The notes: a model not told the origin generated them from the sequence alone. A DNA stretch of 64,000 bases from Bog-159 sp963738375 (GCA_963738375.1 CAVTWL010000002.1:62001-126000), one strand, 5' to 3'; shown: positions 34,453 through 43,708, numbered from the stretch's first letter. Numbers and translations are program-made.

Positions 34453-35292
34453 ATGACCCGTAGATCGGCCTTGCAGGCCATGCTGGCTGGCGGAGCGGCG
34501 CTTCGCGTGGCAGCCTCCCGAAGCCGCGGTCCGCGGATCGGGGTCACCGACTGGAATCTCGGACTCACTGGAAAAGTTGAAGCAGTCGCTTTGGCGGCGA
34601 AGCTTGGATTCGATGGCGTGCAAGTCAGTCTGGGACGCGCGCCGGTGGACGGCAAGCTCCCGCTGGACGACAGGGCGGCACAAGCCGCGTATCTCGCGGC
34701 CGCGCAGCAGGTTAGTCTTGCGCTGTCTGGGACGTGCCTGGATATTCTGCACGTCGACCATTTGAAGGACAATCCGCGCGCGCAGAAGTGGGTGGCGGAC
34801 AGCATTCCCATCACGGCCAAGCTGAACGCGGAAGTGGTGCTGCTGCCATTTTTTGGCAAGGCATCGATGATGAACGGCACGGAGCTGGATTACGTGGGCG
34901 ATCTGTTGAAGGAAGTAGCGCCCGCGGCAGAGAAGGCGGGCGTGCTGCTGGGGCTCGAAGACACTAACTCGGCGGTGGATAATGTGCGGGTAATGGAGCG
35001 GTCGAAGTCACCCGCGGTCAAGGTTTACTACGACGTTGGCAACTCGACGAACAACGGGTTCGACGTGGTGAAAGAGATTCACTGGCTGGGAAGAGACCGG
35101 ATTTGCCAGATGCATCTTAAGGATAATCCTCATTATCTCGGTGAAGGGCGCATCGATTTTCCGGCGGTGATGAAGGCTATTACGGACATTGGATTCGAGA
35201 AATTCGCCAATTTGGAGACGGATTGCCCTTCGAAGTCAGTCGAGGCCGACATGGCGCGCAATCTGAAGTACGTGCGCGGCCTGCTGGCCTAG
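34453..35292 (+). CDS. sugar phosphate isomerase/epimerase (AP-endonuclease-2-type TIM barrel)
   Basis: A 279-residue protein with a twin-arginine-like signal (MTRRSALQAMLAGGAALRVAA), so it is probably exported folded. The TIM-barrel metal-site segments are visible in order: GLEDTNSAVDN (Glu), VYYDVGNSTNNG (Asp), QMHLKDNPHYLGEGRIDF (His and Glu) and FANLETDCPSKS (Glu). This is the sugar isomerase/epimerase family common in Acidobacteria and Planctomycetes; the substrate cannot be deduced. Its stop codon lies inside a 19-base sequence that recurs at 44642-44660. Confidence 0.9.
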   Translation: MTRRSALQAMLAGGAALRVAASRSRGPRIGVTDWNLGLTGKVEAVALAAKLGFDGVQVSLGRAPVDGKLPLDDRAAQAAYLAAAQQVSLALSGTCLDILHVDHLKDNPRAQKWVADSIPITAKLNAEVVLLPFFGKASMMNGTELDYVGDLLKEVAPAAEKAGVLLGLEDTNSAVDNVRVMERSKSPAVKVYYDVGNSTNNGFDVVKEIHWLGRDRICQMHLKDNPHYLGEGRIDFPAVMKAITDIGFEKFANLETDCPSKSVEADMARNLKYVRGLLA

Positions 35293-35304
35293 AGCGCTTC
35301 CACA
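35286..35304 (+). repeat. 19-base direct repeat, copy 1
   Basis: GGCCTAGAGCGCTTCCACA spans the stop codon of the sugar isomerase and the first bases after it. An identical copy is at 44642-44660. Flanking bases differ. Confidence 0.6.
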
Positions 35305-35371
35305 AGACTGTTGACTTCAGTACGTTCCAGGTTTAACATGCTAGAGTTGCGTTTACCTGGGGGCGTCATCC

Positions 35372-35881
35372 ATGACCTTTCAGATTGGTGAAAAGGTAGT
35401 TTATCCCAACCAAGGCGTTGGGACGGTAGAGAATATTCGCGCTTGGGCACTGGGAAACCAGTTTGAGAAATGCTACCTGCTGCGGATGATCTATGGCAGC
35501 GTCACGGTAACCGTTCCTTTCTCCAAGGCCGCTCATATTGGCTTGCGGCCGATTACTAAGAAGACCGAAATCAGCCGCGTTCTAGCGTATTTGGGCACTG
35601 GCCATTGCAGGGCTGACGCCGACTGGAAAGCGCGTTTCAAGACCAATTCGGAGAAGATGCTGAGCGGCAGTTTGCTGCAGGCGGCCGAGGTGTTGAAGAG
35701 CCTGTTGGAGCTGCAGAAGGCGAAGCCGCTCTCGTTCCGGGAACACAAGATGCTGGACCGGGCGAGACATATGCTGGTGACCGAAATATCGGCGGCGAAG
35801 CGAACCGATGACGGAGAGGCTTGCGCGCTGCTGCAGCGATATCTGGAAAGAGCGGGACTAAACCTACCGCCGCTCACATAA
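35372..35881 (+). CDS. CarD/CdnL-family transcriptional regulator
   Basis: A 169-residue protein. The N-terminal RNA-polymerase-interacting Tudor-like domain is clear (FQIGEKVVYPNQGVGTVENI...YLLRMIYGSVTVTVPFSKAAHIGLRPI), and a helical C-terminal DNA-contacting domain follows (LAYLGTGHCRADADWKARFKTNSEKM, LSFREHKMLDRARHMLVTEISAAK). CarD-type proteins bind the RNA polymerase beta subunit and stabilise open complexes at housekeeping and rRNA promoters. It stands alone, with its own upstream region from 35293 to 35371. Confidence 0.93.
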   Translation: MTFQIGEKVVYPNQGVGTVENIRAWALGNQFEKCYLLRMIYGSVTVTVPFSKAAHIGLRPITKKTEISRVLAYLGTGHCRADADWKARFKTNSEKMLSGSLLQAAEVLKSLLELQKAKPLSFREHKMLDRARHMLVTEISAAKRTDDGEACALLQRYLERAGLNLPPLT

Positions 35882-35963
35882 GAGGTTTACATACTGGGTG
35901 GTTTAGGACTGGCGCGACTTGCCAGCCGCGACCGGCGGCGCTAAGCTTCGGATGGGAGACGCT

Positions 35964-36530
35964 ATGAGACCTTTGGTTGGACTGTTCTGTCTATTTGCGG
36001 CGGCTTTTGGCGAGGGTCATGCCGGCGGAGTCGTGGTGAGTTCCGGGCATCCGGGCACGACGGCGCCGGGGCGGATCGGCAGGACCAACGGCACGCTCCG
36101 CAATCGCGCGAACAGCCGGTATGGGGCCGTGTACGGTTACGCCGGTTTGTACGGTTATGGCGATTATCTGGGAGCTCCCACCGAGTTTGCGCAGGAGCCA
36201 CGGCAGAGCGGTGGCGCTATGCCGATGATGCTGATGGGGCCGCAATTCCCCGCCCCTCCGCCAGAAACAGCACATCCGGTGATTCATGAATACGGGGCAG
36301 CCGCGGCGGATCACGAGACGCACGCGGAAGAACTGCACGGACCGGTTACATACCTGATCGCGTTCCGGGATCACAACATTATGGCGGCGATGACGTACTG
36401 GGTGGACGGCGGGACGCTGCATTACCTGGATACGGACCATAGGGAGAAGCGCGCCCCCTTGTCATCGGTTGACCGCGACATGAGCACGGAGCTGAATCAC
36501 GAGCGCCACGTTCCGTTCGATCTTCCCTAG
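35964..36530 (+). CDS. secreted hypothetical protein
   Basis: A 188-residue protein from the ATG at 35964, which follows a GGGAG ribosome binding site; in-frame codons extend back to 35919. The signal peptide is MRPLVGLFCLFAAAFGEGHA. The mature N-terminus is rich in Gly and Tyr (YGAVYGYAGLYGYGDYLG). The C-terminal half has LHGPVTYLIAFRDHNIMAAMTYWVDGGTLHYLDTDHREK, a pattern I have seen in acidobacterial hypothetical proteins where a short beta domain ends the chain. Function unknown. Confidence 0.7.
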   Translation: MRPLVGLFCLFAAAFGEGHAGGVVVSSGHPGTTAPGRIGRTNGTLRNRANSRYGAVYGYAGLYGYGDYLGAPTEFAQEPRQSGGAMPMMLMGPQFPAPPPETAHPVIHEYGAAAADHETHAEELHGPVTYLIAFRDHNIMAAMTYWVDGGTLHYLDTDHREKRAPLSSVDRDMSTELNHERHVPFDLP

Positions 36531-36592
36531 GTTCGGGTCGTCTCGTACGTTGGCTTGCGAGATGCTGGATTGTCTCTGGAGGCGAGGTTAAA

Positions 36593-36886
36593 ATGACAAC
36601 CGAGAACGGGAAGAACGGCAATTACGGCAATCTCAATTTGGTTTGGGTTGGGATAGGCGTCGGCGCCGCTGCGCTGGGCGTGGCGTTGGCGATGAATCGC
36701 CGCAAGAAGGACCGCTGGGAAGTAGCGCGGGATGTTTCCAAGCGAGTTGCGGATCGCACGAGCGACCTGGCGGCCGCGAGCAAGGACATTGTGGATCGCA
36801 TCCGGGTGATCTACGGCGAGAGCTGCAAGGTCGTGGAAGAAGCCGCCGATCTCTGGGCTCGCGGGCGCAAGATGGCCGGCGTTTAG
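36593..36886 (+). CDS. YtxH-like small membrane protein
   Basis: A 97-residue protein with one membrane helix near residues 16-33 (LVWVGIGVGAAALGVALAM), then the basic NRRKKDRWE and an amphipathic helix (ARDVSKRVADRTSDLAAASKDIVDRI). This is the YtxH-domain layout, often linked to envelope stress. The ATG follows a GGAGGCGAGGTTAA region. It is followed by the acyl-CoA dehydrogenase gene 77 bases later, with no clear functional link. Confidence 0.75.
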   Translation: MTTENGKNGNYGNLNLVWVGIGVGAAALGVALAMNRRKKDRWEVARDVSKRVADRTSDLAAASKDIVDRIRVIYGESCKVVEEAADLWARGRKMAGV

Positions 36887-36963
36887 TCATCCCACCTATT
36901 GGCAAGAGGGCGTTGGCTACAACGCCCTTTGCATCCGGGATTGCATTGCGTGACAATCCGGGG

Positions 36964-38178
36964 ATGCACTTTGCGTTTTCTCCCAAGGTCCAAGAGCTGC
37001 AATCGAAGCTGACCGCGTTCATGGACGAGCACGTCTATCCGAACGAGCATCTTTACCATCGACAGATTCAGGAAGGCGACCGCTGGCAACCGGTCCCGAT
37101 CATTGAGGAATTGAAGCCCAAGGCTCGCGCCGCCGGATTGTGGAATCTGTTCCTGCCGGATCACGAATGGGGCGCCGGGTTGACGAACCTGGAATATGCC
37201 CCCTTGTGCGAGATCATGGGCCGCGTGGCCATGGCCGCGGAGATTTTCAACTGCTCTGCGCCAGATACGGGAAACATGGAAGTGCTGGCACGGTACGGGA
37301 GCGCGGAGCAGAAGCAGCAGTGGCTGGTTCCTTTGCTGGAGGGGCGCATGCGGTCATGCTACTGCATGACGGAGCCGGCGGTGGCTTCGTCGGACGCCAC
37401 CAACATCTGCTCAAGCATCGTGCGGGATGGCGATGAATACGTTCTGAACGGGCGCAAATGGTGGTCTTCGGGCGCTGGCGATCCGCGGTGCAAGATCGCG
37501 ATCTTCATGGGCAAGACCAATCCGGAAGCGGCGCGGCACAAGCAGCAGGCGATGATCCTGGCGCCGATGGAGACGCCGGGCATTACGATCCAGCGGATGC
37601 TGCCGGTGTTCGGGTACGACGATGCTCCCCACGGACACGGCGAGGTTGTCTTCGACAAGGTGCGGGTGCCGGCGTCGAACATGATTTTGGGCGAGGGGCG
37701 CGGGTTTGAGATTGCGCAGGGGCGACTGGGTCCGGGGCGGATTCATCACTGCATGCGGCTGATCGGGCTGGCGGAGCGGGCGCTGGAAGCGATGTGCAAG
37801 CGGGCCCAATCGCGGGTGGCATTCGGGCGCAAACTGGCGGAGTTCGGGACGCTGCGGGCGGATATCGCGGATTCGCGGATGGAGATCGAACAGGCGCGAC
37901 TGCTGACGCTGAAGGCCGCTTACATGATGGATGAGGCGGGCAACAAGACGGCGCGGGCGGAGATCGCGATGATCAAAGTGGTAGCGCCGAACATGGCGCT
38001 GCGGGTGCTGGACCGGGCGATCCAGGCGCATGGTGGGGGGGGAGTGTGCGACGACTTTTTCCTGGCGCATGCCTGGGCGGGCGCGCGGACGCTGCGACTG
38101 GCGGATGGGCCGGACGAGGTGCATCGGGAAGCGGTTGCGAAGCTGGAATTGAAGAAGTACGAGACGGCCGCGGCATGA
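36964..38178 (+). CDS. acyl-CoA dehydrogenase (ACAD10/11-like)
   Basis: A 404-residue flavoenzyme. The N-terminal helical domain (VQELQSKLTAFMDEHVYPNEHLYH) is followed by the FAD/substrate region: MTEPAVASSDATNI, which matches the family MTEP-V-ASSDATN signature, and GRKWWSSGAGDP. The C-terminal helical domain has RVAFGRKLAEFGTLRADIADSRMEIEQAR and IQAHGGGGVCDDFFLAHAWAGARTLRLADGPDEVH, the conserved end of the family. It oxidises an acyl-CoA to the 2,3-enoyl-CoA. The open frame runs upstream to 36643, overlapping the previous gene in another frame, but homology begins at the ATG at 36964. Four-base overlap with the SDR gene indicates an operon. Confidence 0.93.
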   Translation: MHFAFSPKVQELQSKLTAFMDEHVYPNEHLYHRQIQEGDRWQPVPIIEELKPKARAAGLWNLFLPDHEWGAGLTNLEYAPLCEIMGRVAMAAEIFNCSAPDTGNMEVLARYGSAEQKQQWLVPLLEGRMRSCYCMTEPAVASSDATNICSSIVRDGDEYVLNGRKWWSSGAGDPRCKIAIFMGKTNPEAARHKQQAMILAPMETPGITIQRMLPVFGYDDAPHGHGEVVFDKVRVPASNMILGEGRGFEIAQGRLGPGRIHHCMRLIGLAERALEAMCKRAQSRVAFGRKLAEFGTLRADIADSRMEIEQARLLTLKAAYMMDEAGNKTARAEIAMIKVVAPNMALRVLDRAIQAHGGGGVCDDFFLAHAWAGARTLRLADGPDEVHREAVAKLELKKYETAAA

Positions 38179-38954
38179 AAATCAGCGGACGAGTCGCGGT
38201 GGTGACGGGCGGCGCGAACGGGATCGGGCGGGCGCTGTGCCGGAGGTTCGGGGCGGACGGAGCGCGCGGGGTGGTAGTGGCGGATGTGGACTGCGCGGCC
38301 GCGGAGGCGGTGGCTCGCGAAATCGGCGGGACGGCTGTCACAGTGGATGTGAGCCGGGAGGCGGAGATTCAGCAGTTGGTGGAACGGTCGACGGCGGAAT
38401 ATGGCGCGATCGATTTGTTCTGTTCGAATGCCGGGATCGGGATGGAAGGCGGGGTTGAGACACCGGACGGCGAATGGCGGCGGATTTGGAACATCAACCT
38501 GATGGCGCATGTGTACGCGGCGCGGGCGGTGCTGCCGGGAATGCTGGCCCGTGGCGAAGGGTATCTACTGCAGACGGCTTCGGCGGCGGGGCTGATGACG
38601 CAAGTCGGATCGGCACCGTACGCGGTGACCAAGCACGCGGCGGTCGCGCTGGCGGAGTGGCTGTCGGTAACTTACGGAGACCGTGGAATCAAGGTGTCTT
38701 GTTTGTGTCCGCAAGGGGTGCGGACGAACATGCTGGCGGAGGCGGAGGAGAAGGGTCTAGGGCAGTTCCTGTCGGATGGAGCGCTGGAGCCGGAAGAAGT
38801 AGCCGAGGCAGTAGTAGCCGGGTTGGAAGAGGAAAGTTTTTTGATCCTGCCGCATCCCGAAGTCGCGGAGTATCTGCGGCGGAAGGCCACAGATTACGAT
38901 CGCTGGCTGCGCGGGATGCGGCGAATGCAAGCTAAGTTAGAGGCGGGGAGTTAG
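38175..38954 (+). CDS. short-chain dehydrogenase/reductase
   Basis: A 259-residue Rossmann enzyme. The cofactor motif is TGGANGIG at residues 11-18, with NAG in CSNAGIGMEGG, the catalytic Ser region LLQTASAAGLMTQ and the active-site YAVTK. The Asp after the second strand (VVADVDC) suggests NAD(H). It overlaps the acyl-CoA dehydrogenase by ATGA and probably acts on a related acyl or alcohol intermediate. Its stop codon overlaps the stop of the convergent RRM gene. Confidence 0.93.
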   Translation: MKISGRVAVVTGGANGIGRALCRRFGADGARGVVVADVDCAAAEAVAREIGGTAVTVDVSREAEIQQLVERSTAEYGAIDLFCSNAGIGMEGGVETPDGEWRRIWNINLMAHVYAARAVLPGMLARGEGYLLQTASAAGLMTQVGSAPYAVTKHAAVALAEWLSVTYGDRGIKVSCLCPQGVRTNMLAEAEEKGLGQFLSDGALEPEEVAEAVVAGLEEESFLILPHPEVAEYLRRKATDYDRWLRGMRRMQAKLEAGS

Positions 38955-39286
38955 TAACGGCCGCGGCCGCCACCACCACCACCCCCGCCACGGCCGCCGC
39001 GGCCGCCGCCAAAACCACCGCCGCCGCCACCGCTGCGTTCGGTTTTCGGACGGGCTTCATTGACGTTCATGGCGCGACCCTGGAGTTCCTTGCCGTTCAA
39101 TTCGGCGATGGCGCGATCGGCTTCCGGGCCATTGGTCATTTCGACGAATCCAAACCCACGAGCCTGGCCTGTTTCACGATCAGTGACGATGTTGACGCGT
39201 TCAACTGCGCCATAGGCTTCGAACAAGGCACGCACCGAAGCTTCGGTAGCCCCGAAACTGAGGTTGCCTACGAATATATTTTTCAT
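38951..39286 (-). CDS. glycine-rich RNA-binding protein (RRM)
   Basis: A 111-residue protein with one RRM: RNP2 IFVGNL at residues 4-9 and RNP1 RGFGFVEM near 44-51, followed by a tail of Gly with a few Arg (GGGFGGGRGGRGGGG). Such proteins bind single-stranded RNA and often act as cold-response or RNA-chaperone factors in bacteria. The gene is monocistronic and convergent with the SDR gene. The two stop codons overlap by four bases (positions 38951-38954). Confidence 0.95.
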   Translation of the reverse strand: MKNIFVGNLSFGATEASVRALFEAYGAVERVNIVTDRETGQARGFGFVEMTNGPEADRAIAELNGKELQGRAMNVNEARPKTERSGGGGGGFGGGRGGRGGGGGGGGRGRY

Positions 39287-39470
39287 TTGCTTTTCCTTTT
39301 AGACTTACGTTGTTGAATCAGGCAGGATCGGACGAGGGCGGCGGACCGGACCAATGCGAAGATGCCGAAATCACAGTTACACCTTGAGTGTACCACTAAA
39401 ATGGCCGCAGGAATCGATAATTTTCCGGATGATGTGCACGGTTTCACAACAATCCCCCGGAATTTGGGGG

Positions 39471-40640
39471 TTATGCCATGGTAATGAGCATGATTGACTT
39501 GTTCTCCGCCAGTTTGACGTCGCGCTGCGCGGGCAGGACGAAGTAGCAGGAAGAGATCCCGACGTCGGGCAGATTTTCGGCATCGAACCGGCCGAAGACG
39601 ATCACCTTGCCGGTGAAGCCGGAGATCATCTTATTGTTTTCGACGATTACGCTGCCCATTTCACGGCTGAGCCGGAGAGCGTAATCGGTGTAATGGGGCC
39701 CGAAGGCGGCGAGCAGACGTTCCATCAGATCGGGCCGGTTCACGAGATGCAGGTCCAGGAAGGTTTTGATGTTGGGTTTGGGCAGAATGCCGTTCAGGAA
39801 CAGGGCCGCCTCGTTGGGGTCCGGGAGAGGGTCCGGAGCGCGAAGCTCCGCGATGGGGAGGTGGATTTCCAGGGCATTCCACCACCAGACGGATTCATCG
39901 AGAAACTGGCGGGTGGAATTGCAGACGTGCTTGAGAAAATGAATTCGGTAGTTAAGAGCCGGCGTGCCATTGTCGCCTGGCCCCCAGCGGGTGAAGCCGG
40001 GGAAGTTCCAGGCTGGGTACTTGTTCATGACGCGAATCAGATGGTGGATGCGGTCATAGTTCAAGACAGCGAGGCGGCCCTGGGCATTGGCCAAATCGAC
40101 CGCGCCGACGGGTGCGCCGGGCAATTGGGCGGCGATGCGGTCGAGTACGGGGAGGACATCGGCGGTGGCGTTGACCTTGGCGGCATCGGCGGCGTCAATA
40201 AAGTAGCCCACAATCTTTTCGACCCAGGTTTCTTCATCGCGGGCGTGAATGCGGCGCGCTTCATTATAGAAGTGGCGGAGGCGCTGCTTATCGATCAAGG
40301 GGAGGGCGTGCAACTCGTTGCACTTGGCGCCGATGGTTAAGGGCCTGGAGACGAGTTCGTTGTTGTTTCTGGTTTTGTGGAGGTGGATGCCGAAGACATC
40401 GTTGACGGCGATCAACATGACGCCGCGGGGGTAAAGCGGGCCGTCGTTATTCAAGAATACGAGGAGTTCACGGAGGCGCGTGAAGGAGTCGTTGACGGCG
40501 GGGTCGAAGGCGGCGGCGTTGGCAATCAGGTAGGCGCCGGTGGCCCAGGTAAAACGCTCGAGCGTGCGGGCTTCCTCGGCGGTGGGGGCGACGACAAAAG
40601 TGAATGCGGCGATTAGTTGGAGGGTTTCGGCGTTGGTCAT
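39471..40640 (-). CDS. hypothetical protein
   Basis: A 389-residue soluble protein I cannot assign. It has no signal peptide and no membrane segment. Its body is mixed alpha/beta with a Trp-rich stretch (YPAWNFPGFTRWGPGDNG and ESVWWWNALEIHLPIAEL). The C-terminus is beta-like, with FTGKVIVFGRFDAENLPDVGISSCYFVLP. The ATG is preceded by CGCCGTGACCCC, which is not a strong ribosome binding site. It lies four bases after the acyltransferase stop on the same strand, so it is probably co-transcribed, but that gives no hint of function. Confidence 0.75.
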   Translation of the reverse strand: MTNAETLQLIAAFTFVVAPTAEEARTLERFTWATGAYLIANAAAFDPAVNDSFTRLRELLVFLNNDGPLYPRGVMLIAVNDVFGIHLHKTRNNNELVSRPLTIGAKCNELHALPLIDKQRLRHFYNEARRIHARDEETWVEKIVGYFIDAADAAKVNATADVLPVLDRIAAQLPGAPVGAVDLANAQGRLAVLNYDRIHHLIRVMNKYPAWNFPGFTRWGPGDNGTPALNYRIHFLKHVCNSTRQFLDESVWWWNALEIHLPIAELRAPDPLPDPNEAALFLNGILPKPNIKTFLDLHLVNRPDLMERLLAAFGPHYTDYALRLSREMGSVIVENNKMISGFTGKVIVFGRFDAENLPDVGISSCYFVLPAQRDVKLAENKSIMLITMA

Positions 40641-40644
40641 GGGG

Positions 40645-41550
40645 TCACGGCGTTATTGAGTATACATCGGAAGGCGGGCGGGTTTTCCAGCGGCGGTGGA
40701 TCCAAAGCCACTGGTCGGGGTAGCCGCGGATGACGGATTCGAGCTGGCGGTGGAGGGCTTGGGTGTCGGCTTCGGGGTCGCCGGTGATTTCGAGGGGGGG
40801 GTAGAAGCGGAGGACGTATTTTTGGCGTTCCTCGATCCAGAGGGCGAAGCCGGGAATGACGGCCGCGCCGCTGTGGGCGGCGAGTTTGGCGAAGCCTAGG
40901 CCGGCGCAGGCGGGGACGCCGAAGAAATCGACGAAGGCGCCTTCTTCGAGGGAGGCATTCTGATCGACGAGGATGCCGACGGCCTGGTTAGCGGCGAGGG
41001 CTTTGAGGATGCCGCGGGCGTAGTCCTTTTTGCCGATCAGGCGGTTGCCGGAGAGGGTGCGGAGGCGCTCGACGAAGGCGTCGATTTTGGGATTGTCGAG
41101 GGGGCGGATGACGACGTTCATGGGAGCAGCCATGAGGGCGTGGGCGAAGGCGCTCAGTTCCCAATTGCCGAGGTGGGCGGTGGCGAACAGGACGCCACGG
41201 CCGCGCCGGCGGGCTTCCTCGAAGTGCTCGAAACCTTCGTAGGAGATCCAGTTGGATATGTTGTTGGGGGTGAGTTGGGGGAAGCGGGTGAAGGTGACGA
41301 GGAGGCGGGCGATGGAACGGAATACGCCGCCGGCGATGCGGTGGTGCTCGGCGGGGGGGAGATGGGGGAGGGCCATGGCGAGGTTGGCGAGGGCCACGCG
41401 GCGTAGGCGGGGCAGGGCGATATCGAGAAGGCTGGCGTAGCGGCGGGCGAGCCAGTTGGCGATGGGGAGCGGGGGGCGCGCGAGGGATGCGGCGATGAGG
41501 CGGGCGAGGGAGTACTCGAGCGTGTCGCGCAGGGCGGAGCGGCGGGGCAT
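40645..41550 (-). CDS. LpxL/HtrB-family lysophospholipid acyltransferase
   Basis: A 301-residue membrane-associated acyltransferase. The HX4E catalytic motif is HLGNWE (in LFATAHLGNWELSAFA), followed by the substrate segments NVVIRPLDNPKIDAFVERLR, GNRLIGKKDYARGI and VGILVDQNASLEEGAFVDFFGVPA. The end QWLWIHRRWKTRP is the family-typical RRWK-RP. It adds a secondary acyl chain to lipid A or a related lipid at the inner membrane. The tail overlaps nothing; the hypothetical gene starts four bases downstream on the same strand. Confidence 0.92.
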   Translation of the reverse strand: MPRRSALRDTLEYSLARLIAASLARPPLPIANWLARRYASLLDIALPRLRRVALANLAMALPHLPPAEHHRIAGGVFRSIARLLVTFTRFPQLTPNNISNWISYEGFEHFEEARRRGRGVLFATAHLGNWELSAFAHALMAAPMNVVIRPLDNPKIDAFVERLRTLSGNRLIGKKDYARGILKALAANQAVGILVDQNASLEEGAFVDFFGVPACAGLGFAKLAAHSGAAVIPGFALWIEERQKYVLRFYPPLEITGDPEADTQALHRQLESVIRGYPDQWLWIHRRWKTRPPSDVYSITP

Positions 41551-41789
41551 GAAGAGTCATTGTAATGGGAGGGATGCGGGGGCGGGCGGGTTGAAATTTA
41601 GCGAACGAAGCCAATTTGCCAAACGGGGCGGCCGGGCCGATTGCCAATGGGCCGCAGGCTGCCCGCCCGCCCACAGCGGCGAGACATTGCGAACGAAGCC
41701 AATTTCGTAAAGAGGCAGGGTGCGCGAAGGGGCGCAGTTCGGGTTTGGCGACATTTGGCTGGCCGGCGTTGTTGGGAAAAATCGGTTAC

Positions 41790-42335
41790 TTAGGCGGCTT
41801 GAACGGCCTGGTGGATCGGTTTTCCAAGGCAGCAGCGTTTGAATTTGACGCCGCTGCCGCAGGGGCAGAGCTCGTTGCGTCCGATTTTGACGCTGTGGAT
41901 GGGCTGGGGTTGGGCAGAATTGTGCAGGTTTTCGAGTGATTCCTCGAACGGCGATTCGGACTCCGGGTGCTGGGGTTCCGGTTCGGCTTGCGGTTCCGGC
42001 AGGGAGTCGGGCGTGGGGGTGGCGAGGGCGGTATCGGCGCGATCGATCATGGCGAGGGCGGCTTTTAGGCGGACGGCTGGGGGCATGTGGGGATCGGTGA
42101 TGATGGCGCGGATGGCGGCGAAGGACTCGATGGCGAGGGCTTCGGCTTGTTGGTGGAAGTGGGCGGAGCGGCGGTTGGCGGCCTGCCGATAGGCGGCGTT
42201 GAACGACGGGGAACGCAGCCAATTGAGGACGGTGTTGCGGTGGACGCCGGCGGCAGCGGCGGCTTCGGCGGTGGAAGATCCGGTGGCGATGAGAGCCACG
42301 AATTTTTGTTGAGTAGGGGACGTGAAATCAGACAT
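41790..42335 (-). CDS. HTH and SEC-C zinc-motif protein
   Basis: A 181-residue protein. The N-terminal 60 residues form a phage-type helix-turn-helix (TSPTQQKFVALIATGSSTAEAAAAAGVHRNTVLNWLRSPSF). A helical middle and a Pro/Glu-rich linker follow. The C-terminus is a SEC-C zinc-binding motif (IGRNELCPCGSGVKFKRCCLGK, with the C-x-C...C-C/H ligands). The same combination occurs repeatedly in Acidobacteria; a DNA-binding or translocase-linked role is unproven. It marks the left border of the accessory region that follows. Confidence 0.85.
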   Translation of the reverse strand: MSDFTSPTQQKFVALIATGSSTAEAAAAAGVHRNTVLNWLRSPSFNAAYRQAANRRSAHFHQQAEALAIESFAAIRAIITDPHMPPAVRLKAALAMIDRADTALATPTPDSLPEPQAEPEPQHPESESPFEESLENLHNSAQPQPIHSVKIGRNELCPCGSGVKFKRCCLGKPIHQAVQAA

Positions 42336-42611
42336 GGAAAGTCCTTTCCGATTTCAGGGTGGCATGGGTTTCTTGGTGGACGAACAGATTAAGTAGGTAT
42401 GTTGTTGAGAGGGTGGGGAAGATAGTCGAAGAAGAGTTGTCATCGCGCGGACGGAGAGAGCGGGTCGCGGCGTGGCGGGGTTTGAAGCCATGTCCAGGGC
42501 TGATTGAGGAATTCAGGTTGGAGCAAGCGGGAACACCACGTAAGACATGAGCGAGGCTCTTTGTCGGGAATGCAGATGAGGGGCAGGGACGGCATTTCGT
42601 GAGCTCCTTAT

Positions 42612-42835
42612 GTGACCGCGATCTTACGGGTTCGCTCTGGCCCGCAAGTTATTGAAGTGCGCGCTAATGCCGGCCTGGCGCGGCAGCAGGTTGCGCGGCG
42701 GATAGAGACAACGCAATCGGTGATCGCGCGGCGGGAAGGCGGGCGGACGCGTCCCTCGACTCAGACGCTTGAACGGCTTTGGCGACCGGAACGCGGTTGG
42801 AGATCAGGTTTGAGCCGACGGCAACGCAACCTTGA
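42612..42835 (+). pseudogene. XRE-type antitoxin remnant, frameshifted
   Basis: The first frame encodes a helix-turn-helix (EVRANAGLARQQVARRIETTQSVIARREGGRTRPSTQTLERL) like XRE antitoxins of RelE/HigB pairs. The homology continues in another frame as ATGTRLEIRFEPTATQP and stops at 42835; one base appears to be missing near 42781. No toxin gene is beside it. The usual Leu in ARLEGGR is replaced by Arg (ARREGGR), suggesting decay. Confidence 0.7.
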
Positions 42836-42998
42836 GGTGACGGCGCGCCACTGGCGGACGTGGTGGAAACGGCGGAGAAGCGGCTCGGGAGGCTCCCGAG
42901 ATCCGCCGGCAAGGGCTACCCGGTGCTGAGTATCGGGCAAGGAACCCACCATTCGCCGGTGTCTCCCGCAACGAGGAAGTTCCAAGTATCGCCGCGAT

Positions 42999-43218
42999 TT
43001 AGATCAGCGCGACGAATTCTTCCACCGACAGCCGCGCCACGCGGATCAATGCACGCAGGGTTCCCGGCGCTAGAACGCGATGTTGGGGCACTAACAGGCT
43101 CGCAGCATGGCCCGGGCTTGATGAGAATAATGTGACTCCCGCTGGCGGTCCTTGCTCCAGCCCGCCTTCTGAAAGACTCAGACCGACCGATCCCCGAGAC
43201 GGAGGGCAACGCTGACAC
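42999..43218 (-). pseudogene. hicA: hicA toxin remnant
   Basis: Pieces in two frames align with HicA mRNA interferases: MSALPSVSG at the start (GTG at 43218), SGSHIILIKPG in the middle (holding the active-site His of the GSH motif), and LAPGTLRALIRVARLSVEEFVALI at the end. Two or three frame changes within 220 bases separate them. The gene follows the hicB remnant with no gap, the order seen in hicBA-type loci. It is non-functional as written. Confidence 0.75.
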
Positions 43219-43424
43219 CTACGCGGGTACCTCAACTTCCCGGACTTCAATTGTGAAGGGCATGCCATGAGCCGCGCGCGTTTCGAGGCACCCAAGGATG
43301 GCTTCGCAAATATTGTTCAGGCCTCGGCCTCCGTGGATCCCTGCGAGATGCAGCCAAGAATGGAAGGGCACTGCGCGACGAGCATGCCGGTCTGATCGGG
43401 CTCCAGTGTGACAAGCAGCTTCAT
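43219..43424 (-). pseudogene. hicB: hicB antitoxin remnant
   Basis: From the ATG at 43424 the frame reads MKLLVTLEPDQTGMLVAQCP and SILGCISQGSTEAEA, then meets a TGA. Supplying one base (GCC-TGA to GC-N-CTG) continues as LNNICEAILGCLETRAAHG and ends TIEVREVEVPA. This is the short HicB-family fold (ferredoxin-like, with the G-C-x-S-Q-G and EA-x-x-N-I-x-EAI motifs). It would neutralise HicA and repress its own operon. Confidence 0.78.
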
Positions 43425-43708
43425 AGCCGGATTCTACCGCAGCCTGCTTCTGACGATGGAGTCCCAGGCGTCGACGCACCGGTTGTCAGTCGGGCTGGTT
43501 TCCGTTGTATGGAGGTTGGGGATACCGGAGGGCGTGCGCCGGATTTATGGGATGAGCTCCGGGGAACTGCCGGCGGTATGGCGCTGAGATTAGCGGGCGG
43601 CGGATGAGTTCGATGGCGCGGTTCACGATCATCAGATGTTTAGTTGGTATGTTTTCTCCAGCGCGGACGCAAGCGCGTTTCTCAGGAGTAATTCGAGGAC
43701 GCCTCCGG

